This document shows positions 44,605-54,978 of a stretch of 64,000 nucleotides of DNA, in pieces. The notes below the pieces were generated by a model that saw only the letters and a program-made list of their open reading frames with translations, was not told where the DNA came from and made no database searches. Both the position numbers and the translations under genes were made by a program. The DNA lies in NCBI RefSeq assembly GCF_009905375.1, contig NC_133655.1, positions 41,144,422 through 41,208,421 on the forward strand, given 5' to 3'. The DNA comes from Apium graveolens. Its lineage: Eukaryota > Streptophyta > Magnoliopsida > Apiales > Apiaceae. Within the stretch, counting starts at the first letter, position 1. Each line of letters begins with the position of its first letter.

Positions 44605-47342
44605 TCTTTTATCCTTATGGTAGAGAGTTACAACATCATAACCTTAGTTTTGTAGGTCTTGTAGAATCTCTGAGCATCATCAGGATTATCAATGATCACT
44701 TCATCTTCATGAGGAATTGCATATACATTTTTATTTTCCATCAGTATTTAAGAGTGGGTCACTGTTTAAGTCCTAATAGTCGTTGTTGCACCATATTTGG
44801 AGATATGAGTTGACTGTGTGGTTTGAGTTTGAGTTTGAATTTCATTTCTAGATTGAACCACCACAGCATCAGAGGTTCCTGTGCCTTGATTTCCACCATC
44901 ATTATCTGGATTGACATCATCTTTACTCAATTTTGATTCAAGTGCACATTTTGTTTATGCTACCATCTCCGCCCCTTTTAGCATCAAGACTCTGTAATAA
45001 GGAGAAAATGGCATCCAATTTCTAATTTGTAGCATGTTGATTGGCCTCAATGGCAGTTAGTTTTTCATTCATCAGCTCCTGATGAGATTCCATACTCATC
45101 ATCCTCTTAACCAAACAATTATGCTTATTTGTGCCTTTGATGGTCACAGAAAGATCAGTAACCTCTTATTTCAAAATCAATATTAGAATATTTCAAAGCA
45201 GAAAATAGAAGAGTGCATCCCTTTAACCAGCATAGTAATAGCCTTCATAATATTTTTCAGCTCAGGATTAGCAGTGGAATTGACCGTATGATCTACTAGT
45301 GTATAAACAACATCAAAGGAGATTCTTTCACTACCAAGCTTCCAAGAATGACTTCATTCATGAGCCCTATGAGCATTTAGAGTAGCATGACCGTATGAAG
45401 ATCCAAAATTAAAATGTTTAGAAGCTTCCAAAGTAGCTTGAAGCTGAGCATCATCAGGATCATCATCAGAATCATCAGAATTGCTACTATAGTTGTTAGG
45501 AATATCATGAATATCAGGAACTAGATCTTCAATTTTGCCTTTAAGTATAAGATCAGGAATTGACTTAGAAGGCCCAGTACCCTGTGATGAACCTAAAACA
45601 AGAGAACAAGTAACACCTAAATCTCTCTTTTCCTTTAAAGTGATCTCATAACTTCTCACACATATATTATTGTTACGAGTAATATTTTGCTCACTTTTCC
45701 ACTCAATACTACCTCTCCTTTTGCCAGTATAGGAGACTACCACTCATAAATTTTATTTTTTATTAAATATTTTCTAACATTCTCACTTGAAAGGCTCTGT
45801 TCAATCACAAATGAAGAAATAATAGATGTCAAAGAAGAGTGGTTTACAGTCACATAAATAGGGGTATCGTTATGCAAAGGTCTATTTATAATCATACTAA
45901 CAAATAAAGTAGAGAGTGAAGTAGAATTTGTACCTTAAGCACTTGTATCCAATGGAAGAGCAGTGATTAGAGTCACTACGATAAATCCAGTATTATTCTT
46001 AGCAGTAACAAGTTCAATATCAGGATCTGTATTTGATGCTTCAGGATTGGGTGCATCAGGATCAGGAACTGCTGTATTAGGAATTGACCCTGTATTAGGA
46101 TTTGTAAGTTTGTCGGCATCAGTACTTTATAATGATGATTCTTGTGTGATTAGAGGTCATGAAGCTGCTTCAACCCTTTGAGTTGAAGGTTCTTGTAGGC
46201 TTCCCTCAACGATAGGGTCATTGATCATATCATCCAGTTGTGCCAAATGCTCCTAATGAGCTTTCCTTCTATTGGACATGCTCTTGAATTGTAGTCTCCA
46301 CATAGTCAGGACCACCTTGAGCAATATCAAGAATTGTCCTTTAAATTGAAAGGCCTACACTCTCACTTTGAGAGAGTGGTTCTTGTGGGATAGAAGCCTT
46401 AACAGCTGCACTTTCACTTTGAGAAAGTGGTTCTTGGGTGATGTGCTCTTTATTTGGAGATTGTATCTTAGATTTCTTTCTCATGAAGACTCATTTATCT
46501 TCAGCCTCTCTCTTGCTAGATTGATCAAGTCGAAGTTCTTTGGCTAACTCCTTCAACCTCTCAGCCGATACTTCAATGAATTTAGGTGGAGGTGAGTCAG
46601 GAATTGATGATTAGTCAGGAATTCGAATCAATACAGAAAGTGGTGTTGTAGCACTATCAGGATTGATGACTGTGTCTTGCTTGGCTTGAAGCATTTCATC
46701 CAGCTTTACCAATTTTCTCTTTTACTTTAGAGAAGAATCTCCAACATTAGCCAGTTCATGCCCTTCAATAGTACTAGTAACCTCCAATGGTTTAACATTC
46801 AACTTGAAAAGAATAGGACCTTCATCACTGTCAGTATCTAATTCTGAATCAACAACACTTCTACCACCTCTTGTTTTCTTTTTTTTTTTAATCCAATGCA
46901 CGTTTAACCATAGTTCCTTATCGAACATGTTTCTTAGTTCCAGACAGCCTTTTCTTTCCACCTTATACCTCCTGTGTTTTTGGTGAAGGTAAAACAACCC
47001 TTGAACTTGATTGTCCTCCTGACACATCAGTTCTAGCTGGTTTAAATTGTACAACTGATTCCTTCTGGGAAGAATCAGAGGTGGAAATATGTTTGGCTTG
47101 GTGTTTGGAAACGAAAACACTTGGGCCAGGAACAGGGTTGGATGTGCCCTGTTTCACAGTGTCAGGATCTGACAAAGAATATCTATGTGGCATGACCCTT
47201 GTCAGGAAATGCCACACCTCCTTAGGTAAAACAATCCTGCCAACAAATTTATCTTTCCTTTTGGAAAAATCATGCATAGATTTTAATGTTATTTGGAAAA
47301 TTAAAATCAACTCATCATCATCAAAAGAGACATCACGTAAAA
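44605..47342 (-). pseudogene. Decayed extra-ORF region of Copia element G
   Basis: Minus-strand fragments in several frames: 47310-46963 (FSKRKDKFVGRIVLPKEVW, then Ser/Gln-rich), 47120-46722 (ending ELDTDSDEGPILFKLNVK) and 45743-45354 (SDDSDDDPDDAQLQATLEAS). Overlapping frames show several frameshifts. The GCCCCTTTTAGCATCA block at 44974 aligns with the same block of I at 35717, so this is probably the N-terminal half of the post-pol ORF of G. Near 46355-46440 a roughly 54-bp unit encoding QEPLSQSES is duplicated. Confidence 0.5.
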
Positions 47343-48717
47343 TATAACGACTCGCATTTTTTTGTTACTAAAAGTGTAATTATTGAATAATTAAATAAGT
47401 AAAATATGTGTATTGGTTCTTTCAGCTGTCTATTGCCTTATTATTATTTATGTGTGGTTTATTGGTGTTCGAGGATTATTTGTATAATTAATTGCTAATT
47501 AGTATTGTTTTGTTTTCACTTTTAAGAGTGATTTTATTGAATATTTATTTTCATAACTATTTGAATTTTTTTTAATTTTTTTTATGGTTTTATAATTTCA
47601 ATAATTATTTTTGAGAATTTATAAAATTTAGAAATCAATATTTCATTAATTATTTATCTTTAAATAATTTTCTGATTGTAATTAAGAGTAAATTCAGTAT
47701 TAAATCCCAGAATGCTTCAAAAATTACGAAAAACATAATTTCTTAAGTTCGGAATATGTTAAGAATTTTAAAAAAAATCTGAAATTTTTTGGATTAAATT
47801 CACCCCCATGTTTGTTCGTTAAATCGTTAAATGCGGGTAGTTGCGCATTTCGGAAATAGTTTAAAAATTATGAAAATTTTATTTTATTAGTTTTTAATTA
47901 TTCCAGGAATTTTAAAATTGTGTTGGTAATTATTTGGGTTATTTTCACCCGTAATTTGGGTCGTTAAATTTCAAAATACGGGTCAGGATAGAGCTTCAAG
48001 AAGGCTATACTAATCCTTTTTAGTACGTGGAAACCAAAGCAGAGGTGTGGAAGTTTTTTATATACATGCCAATTGTTGATTTTCAGAGGAATAAAAGAAA
48101 GAAAAAAATAAAAAAAAATAAACACAACATAAATCTCCCTGTTTCTCCTCACTCTCTATCCCTCTCATCTTCTCTCTCTAACTTCTATCTCTCACGTCTC
48201 TCTCTTCTTACCCACCCTGCTTTCTTTCCTTGCACAAATGTGCCTCTTATCTCCTCCTTATCTCTCCCTTCCCGTCCGATGAGTTGTCGCCTTGTAATCT
48301 GATTTTCCAGCGACTGTTCGTCACCGCTTCTTGCTGCTGCGCACTTGAATGCGCGTGTTGCCATTGTATATATGTGCTGGTGTATGTATCGCTTGTGCTT
48401 GTGTGTGTATCGATTGCGTGTGTGTTTCGATTGTGTATGTGTGTGTGTTCAGTGTGTTGTGTGTGTGCCGAATTTGTGTGTTGGGTGTGCGGAGGCGCGT
48501 GTGACACACGTGAGTTCTGTGGTGGTGTTTGTGTTGCTGCTTTGATTACCTGATTCTGTGTCTTCGAATGTATTTTTCATTTATTAATTTATTTATTTAA
48601 TTTATGCTGGAAATTATATGAGTAAATTGTGTGATGTAAAAATAATTTGTGCAGGAAAATTATTTATCGGTGGAATTCATTTGGAAACCACAATTAATAA
48701 CGCACCACCGAATTTTA

Positions 48718-48754
48718 CCACCGTCGACAATGAGCCTCGGCGTGTCGACGGTGG
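48718..48754 (+). other. Stem-loop in C 5' LTR, 11-bp perfect stem
   Basis: CCACCGTCGAC and GTCGACGGTGG around a 15-nt loop holding ATGAGCCTC. Homologous stems occur at 56333-56369 and 58766-58802 with the same loop length. Confidence 0.6.
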
Positions 48755-50187
48755 ACGGTGATGATTTAATTCTGAGACCTACAATTATAAAAATAATTAA
48801 TTTAGATTAGGAAGTTATTTTTAAAATGAGAAATATTTATTTGGTATTTAAAGATTGTATTGAGGTTTGGGTTCCGTACCTGATTTGGTTGAGATTATGA
48901 CATCAATTATGTTTTCACGGGTAGGCCGCTAAACAGAGGAGACGCTGCCCGATTTATGGGAAATTAAAGTCCAAAATACGGGGACATATCATGTGATTAT
49001 TACTAGTCGAACGTATATAACTATATAATTATAAATATTTACGAAATGACGGGTATATGTATTTTCTGAAAAAGATTATCGAACCGAGTTGTAAATGCGT
49101 AAACCTTAATTATTATGTGAGTTATAGTAATGCGTATAATTACGAGTCAGGTTTTGATATCGTTTGGGTTGAATTCATAGTGAGGATATGTCAAACATAA
49201 CTGGTCATCTAACATAGGATATTTTGACTTTGTAGGTTCTAGTCCGAGGACCCAAGAGTTGATGTCGGACTAAAAATAGCCTATTGGTCAATCGGCAAGC
49301 TCAGCAAGGTTCCAAGTGAAGGGCCTAAGTGTTGAAGTTGGGTCCAGGATAATCTAATGGTTAGATGATAAAGCCCGAGTTTCCAAGTCAGTCAGAGGTC
49401 AATCAGTAATAGTTGTAAAGCTCTAGAAGGCAAGTACACCTGAACAAATCTTTTACGGTTCAGTATATATGAATAACTGTTGATTTAAATTGCGTAATGG
49501 AACATAATGTTTTATGTTACGTATGCCCTGTATTTAAAAATGTTGAAAAGTAACTTCTGAAAGTACCTATCTCTAAAATATGATTAAAATGGAAAAGTTT
49601 CGGAAAGTGTGCTGTGATTGAATTATTTAAAGAGATAGGTAAAAGTGGTTTTGAAAACTGGATAAAACGAATCAGATATTCGATAACGGTCGTAAGCGGA
49701 GAAGTCGGTTGCGCGCCATATTTAAACCGCTTAGTCTAGCATAACTTATCAGAGACCTAGCCAGTCTCTGCGCATCAGGTTGATTTGTATGAAAGCCCGA
49801 TCAGCTTTCTTAGACGAATTATATGATAGCCCGGCCAGCTATCCTAGATAACTTGTGTGGAGGCCTGATCAACCGTCCCCAGATAACATCCAATATATAT
49901 CTGATTTGGGTTTTGTGGTTCCTATAACGGAACAGATGGTTTTGGAAATGAAAATAGCATGCTAAAATTGGACTCTGGTATTTACACACAGCACACGACT
50001 GATGTTATTGTTTTACAGAGCATGCTGGTTGCTGATATCCAGTTTATTCCTGTTTTACTTGTAAACGAGTTATAATTTATGTTCCTAAATTTATTTTTAT
50101 AAACTGTTTACTTGTTATTAATATAGTGGTACTGCTACGAAATTGATTGCTCACCCTTGCAGAATGTTTTGTATATATGTATTGCAG

Positions 50188-50301
50188 ATGCCTAGGAGAC
50201 TCTTCCGTCGTAGTCAGGGCAGATTTCCAGTTCCTTCTATACCGGGCTCCTCTGAGGTTGTTGTGTCAGACCAGATGTGGTCTGTTGAGTTGTTGTATTA
50301 A
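50188..50301 (+). CDS. LTR micro-ORF of C, 37 codons, unknown
   Basis: ATG follows directly on an acceptor-like TGTATTGCAG. The peptide starts MPRRLFRRSQGRFPVPSIPG, a basic head followed by a Pro/Ser segment and an acidic tail, in overall design like the A/E micro-ORF (basic head, PKVLIPI, acidic tail). The 3' LTR of C is cut before this point, so no second copy of the family is available for comparison here. Confidence 0.4.
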   Translation: MPRRLFRRSQGRFPVPSIPGSSEVVVSDQMWSVELLY

Positions 50302-50495
50302 GTTAGTTGTGTCTGGATTTTTTTGAAATATGTTGGTTGTAATAGTTGTGTAACCTAAGTCATACTTAAACCTGGAAAAGATCTTGGTAAAGGGTTCGTG
50401 TTTATGTTGTATTAATAATGAGTTCGGTTGTATTATTTGTGGTTTGTTGATGTTCCTGACGTCAACTCCTGACCCTAGGGTTGAGGCCGTCACAG

Positions 50496-50510
50496 TGGTT
50501 TCAAAGCTAC
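50496..50510 (+). other. Worn primer binding site of C
   Basis: TGGTTTCAAAGCTAC just after the LTR, a degraded tRNA-Met site at the same place as that of A. Confidence 0.7.
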
Positions 50511-52048
50511 AGGTTTAAGTCCCTGATTTAGGTTAATAGTAGAGTCAAAAGAGTGTAGAAAGGTTTATATAAAGGTGTGAGTCAGCAACTCATATAGAGG
50601 AGCGAGTCTAAGATTTCAGTTGAGGGTTTCGAAGGCATAACTCTGGCATCTATTAAGAGTTTGATGGAACTGTTCTAATTTTTAATGTCTCCCTCGTATA
50701 TGTGTATTATTGGTAATGTCCGATAGAGATTCCTAGTTCTCCCTCTCGAGAAAACGAGTCTGATCGTGAGAGTTCAGCTTCTGAGTGGACTCTTGTTGTG
50801 ACAGCTGAAGAGACACCAATGTTATTCCTAGATATCACATATTCTATGTCAAGTGATGTTACTAGACCGAGTGTGTGACCTCGGTGATTTCAGATAACAT
50901 GATAGTAGTCGAAGGCTGCTATGACAGCCAAGTCTCGTAGTGTTTGTGGATCATTAATGTTATTTATATCTTGAAACCTTGCACACATTTCTTAAGATGC
51001 ATTTTGGTTGCCAAAGTAATTGTTTACTATCTAATAAGTTGTTTGTTTTCCCGTAAGAAAGTCAAAAATTGAAGTAAGCAACTCAAGGTTGTGTCAATTC
51101 ATCATGATCTAGATTCTCCTCCCTACCTATAAATTTTCTATTTAAACATTGTTTCCTACCTCAATAATTCTATCGGTTGATTGGGGCGGATAATGCATAT
51201 GATTTGATTATTTCTCTGTGTGACAAAGGGTCTGGTTGGACGCCACTGAATTATGTGTTGTAAACTGTATGGTACTAAGACTGGCCATCTTATGTACTTA
51301 TGTTTGCTCTCAGTCATATCTATATGTCTTCTTCACATATCCTTCCTCCATAATTAATTCCTTGATTTCAAAATTTCATTCCATGGCAAAGAATCCATCA
51401 GTAACCTCTGTAGTTAGACAGTCCTAGTTATTGGAAGTAAACAAAAAATGGTTGTCAAGAGGAATAAAAGTTCTATATCAGGTTGCCATTTCAGAATAAT
51501 CGCAACAGAGAGGATTCAGGATTCAATGGGAAGATTGCAGCCTTATAAAAGTTAATTCAGTGATGGACGAGTCACTTGCCGGTCGTAGGAAATCGCCCTT
51601 AGAGGAATGGTTTGTTGAAACTCGGACTAAGGTGCCAATGTGATCCAAATTCTTAAGTTTGACTCAGCTTACGAGTTTCCACATGTAGGTTGTGGCAGAT
51701 ATAACCAGCTCAGTTTTGTTATGTATCAGATTAGTTTAGTTGTGGTAATTTTAAGTAGTGGTGGGATGTTAATCAGTTGCTCTTATATTGAGAAGCTATA
51801 CTATGATGTCTAGTATCTTTATATTCCATTTTTCCTGCACTGTTGTTGATTCTTCTACTATCACTATTGCTATTATTGCTAGTGTTGTTAATCTAGATAT
51901 CTTTTATAAATGGACCCTGATAATAAGGACATGGGTATTTTGATTGGGCAGCATTTTCCTGATATAGGTGCACCATTTGAATGGTGATATTTTATGTCAT
52001 ACATTCTTGTTATGTTTTTGAATAAATCCCCTGTTATATTTCTGGAAA
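50511..52048 (+). other. Leader of C before gag
   Basis: About 1.5 kb. A 50-codon open stretch around 50717-50877 is rich in Ser and Glu but has no homolog I recognise, and the extra ORF of A is not clearly present. The rest shows nothing. Confidence 0.45.
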
Positions 52049-52927
52049 ATGTCACCCAAGAAATCTATCAAGTCTAAAGGAAATAGTAGTAGTTTTGTTG
52101 AGGGTCCAGCTATAAACGAAATTCTAGATTTGTTGCGCCAGTAGCAACAACAACAGCAGCAGTTAATCCAACAGATTTAGCAGCAACAACATCAGCAAAG
52201 AGAGTTGAACCAAACTATCAGTTTTAAGTCCTTTCAGTCTGTTAAGACCCCAATATTTAAGGGCGAAGTGGAACCTGTTTCTTCCAGAAATTCGCTTAAA
52301 GAAATGGAAAAGGCTTTTACCCTCACCCAAGTACGTGATGGTCTTAAGATGGACTATGCAAGTTATTTTTTTAAGGGTGGGGCAAATTATTGGTGGGAAT
52401 CCACTCATGCATTGGAAGGAGAAGGTCCTATTTCTTGGACAAGATTTATAGAATTGTTCTTGGAGAAGTATTTTCCAGATTGTCTACAGAATCAGTTGGA
52501 AGTTGAGTTTTTAGAATTGAAACAAGGTGAAATAAGTGTGTTGGAGTATGAGGCAAAGTTTACGGAATTGGGCCGATTAGTTCCTGAGTATGTAAGTACA
52601 GAGACTCAGAAGGCAAAGAGGTTTCAACAAGGGTTGAAGCCTGAAATTCACAGTGGAGTTATGGCGTTGCAACTCAAGACATATCATTCCGTAGTTCAGG
52701 CCTCCCTAGTAATTGAAAGTGATCAGAAGTTGGCCGTCAAAGAAAAGGGTGATAAGAAGAGGAAGTCTGAGGGTTTTATTGACAAGGAGGATCAAGGAGA
52801 ATCCATCCAGAAGTTTCAGAAATGGTTTGACCAAAACAGGAATAAAAGATTTAGGAGACAAAGTTTCTCCCAGGCTAGGCCTAGTGCTACTTCAGCTGCT
52901 TCCACTCCAGCCCAGTCATTCAAGTAG
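52049..52927 (+). pseudogene. gag: gag of C
   Basis: ATG 52049 (MSPKKSIKSKG) opens the frame; two TAG codons in the Gln-rich stretch (52142 and 52178) are CAG changes. From 52205 the frame is open: SYFFKGGANYWWES, FIELFLEKYFPDCLQNQLE, ELKQGEISVLEYEAKFTELG, KRFQQGLKPEI, closely parallel to gag of A. The zinc knuckles lie past the TAG at 52925 in shifted frames near 52980-53080 (CFKYGHKGHYASEC, second Cys lost; CYNCGKVGHIPRSF, last Cys lost). Confidence 0.9.
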
Positions 52928-53160
52928 GCAGTGGATTAAAATTCATGTGGTAGGAGAGATAGTGGTACGTGCAAAAAGGATGTTCAATGTTTCAAATATG
53001 GTCATAAGGGTCATTATGCGTCAGAATGCAAGCCATAAAATCCAGGAGTTACTTGTTACAACTGTGGGAAGGTTGGGCATATTCCAAGGAGCTTTGGAAC
53101 AGCTACTCAAGGTACTTCATCCCAAGGACCAACATCCAGCACAGCTAGGGCCAGAACCTT

Positions 53161-54960
53161 CAAAATGACCAAGAGATCCAACGCCTAGGACTCGGACGTA
53201 GTCGCAGGTACGCTTTCTCTCAATTTCGTACATGTTAAAGTTTTATTTGATTCAGGAGTGTCTAAGTCCTTTATACAAAGTAATGTGTGAATAAAATGGA
53301 TTGAGGTCGGAAGACTTAATCGAGCACTTGACCATAGAAGTGGCCAATCAGGACGGAGATTCAGTGAGTCATTTCTATCTTAAGTGTCGATTAGAAATCC
53401 ACAGGCATTTCTTTCAGCTGATCTGATACCCTTCGAGCTAGGAGAGTTTAATGTGATTCTAGGAATAGATTGGTTGTCCTAACATAAGGCCATTATTAAT
53501 TGTACGGAAAAGAAGATTATGATGTTTACAGAGGATAACATCAGGGTAAATTATTAAGGGCAAAGGCAGGAGAAGATTTTCTCTCGATATTGAAGGTAAA
53601 GAAACTATTTAGACAAGGATGTGAGGCTTACTTAGCCACATAGTAGACACTGAGAAAGAAGCACCTAATCTGGACGAGATTCCAATAGCCAGGGAATTTC
53701 TGGACGTCCTTTTAGACTAGTTACCAGGATTGCCACTAGATCGTGAGATTGAGTTTTCTATTAATTTAGTACCCGGAGCCAAACCAGTGTCAAAAGCTCC
53801 ATACTGTATGGATGGCGGGAATGAAAGAATTAGTTAGGCAACTGCAGGATTTATTAGATAAGGGACTGATTAGGCCAATTGTATCCCCGTGGGGTGCACT
53901 AGTGTTGTTTATGGACAAGAAGGATGAAAGTATGAGATTATGTACTAATTAACGGAAGTTTAAATAAGTTGATAATTAGGAATAAGTAACCCCTACTTAG
54001 AATTGATTACTTATGTGACCCAATTAAAGGAGCATATTATTTCTCGAAGGTTGGCTTAAGATCAGGTTACCATCAGCTAAAGATCAAGCCTGAGGTCGTA
54101 TCAAAGACTGCGGTTAGAAAGAGATATGGACATTACGAGATCTCGTGATATTATTTGGATTAGCAAATGCACCAGTCATTTCTAAGGATTTATTGAACAG
54201 AGTGTATAAGGAGTACTTGGATGAGTTTGTAATTGTATTTATTGATAACATCCTCATCTATTCGAAGACTGAGGAAGACCATTCCGAACACCTGAAGATT
54301 TCCCTACGAAGGTTGAAAAAAAGCAATTGTATGTTAAGTTTTCAAGGTATGAGTTCTGGTTAGAATTGATTAAAGATTTTGATTTTTCCACTAACTACCA
54401 CCCAGGTAAAGCCAATGTAATGGCAGATACCTTGAATGAAAAATAAAGATTGAATGTGAATAAGATCGTTGAGGAATTGGTGAAGGAATTAGAAAAGTTG
54501 AAGATTTAAGTACGAATACTAGAAGGTGATAGGAAGCAAATGTCTAAGGTTACATTTCAACTCGAACTAATGAAAAGGATTGGTTAGGTTTGGTCAGAAA
54601 GGTAAGCTGAGCCCTAATTATATCGGTCTGTTCGAAGTATTGGGAAAGGTAGGTAAAGTTAGCACTATCGTCGCAACTGTAACATATTCATATCGTGTTA
54701 CACGTACCTATGTTAAAGCGATATATCTCTGATTCGAACTAAGCCATGTATGAGCCAGTCGAGTTTCAGCCAGATTTTTCCTATGTCGAGAGGCCAATCC
54801 AGAACCTAGACCGCAAGGAGCGAGTCCTTAGGAATAAATTGACTCTCATAGTAGTAGAAGTACTTTGGAGAAATCCTCGAGTAGGAGAGTCTAATTAGAG
54901 TCAAATATGCTTCACAAATATCCTCACTTGTTTAATTAGTTAAGATTCCGTGGACAAAAT
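53161..54960 (+). pseudogene. pol: pol remnant of C with large deletion
   Basis: Protease: [57 protein letters not shown] near 53825, [29 protein letters not shown] (FIDD to FIDN) near 54235. After 54360 the sequence jumps to the RNase H end ([14 protein letters not shown]) and from about 54550 to the integrase C-terminus, GRKERVLRNK-like and VEVLWRNPRVGES, the chromodomain end. About 1.6 kb found in A (rest of RT, RNase H and integrase core) is missing. Many stops. Confidence 0.85.
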
Positions 54961-54966
54961 CTTTTT

Positions 54967-54978
54967 AAGGGGGAAGGA
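54967..54978 (+). other. Polypurine tract of C
   Basis: AAGGGGGAAGGA directly before the TATAACGACTC start of the 3' LTR. Confidence 0.9.

Larger units (their letters stand above)
31493..47342 (-). mobile_element. Copia element G, 3' part, interrupted by I
   Basis: A minus-strand Copia remnant: a 228-bp 3' LTR, polypurine tract, and a decayed region that in Sirevirus-like elements follows pol. Its body is 31721-33429 plus 44600-47342, split by element I. It is cut at 47343 by element C, so pol, gag and the 5' LTR are not seen. A GCCCCTTTTAGCATCA block at 44974 matches CCCCCTTTTTGGCATCATC of I at 35717, so G and I are relatives. Confidence 0.75.
47343..50494 (+). repeat. 5' LTR of C
   Basis: TATAACGACTCG to GGCCGTCACA, 3152 bp. 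It contains a TATATAC box near 48058, a CT-rich tract (48140-48220), a TG-rich stretch (48360-48490), two potential stem-loops (48718-48754; 48918-48951), GCTCACCC at 50149, an acceptor-like TATTGCAG ending 50187 and a micro-ORF. The donor seen in the 3' LTR (G/GTGAGT) is mutated here to GATGAGT near 48279. Confidence 0.9.

Noticed and set aside
48230..48553. Cys-rich ORFs on both strands in the C LTR (also 55866-56168)
   Set aside because: They are translations of a TG/CA-rich simple stretch in the LTR; length and residues differ between LTR copies and both strands are open, which is composition and not a gene.
50717..50877. Homolog of the extra ORF of A in the leader of C
   Set aside because: A 50-codon open stretch exists but shows no clear residue match to the A ORF and no start in register.
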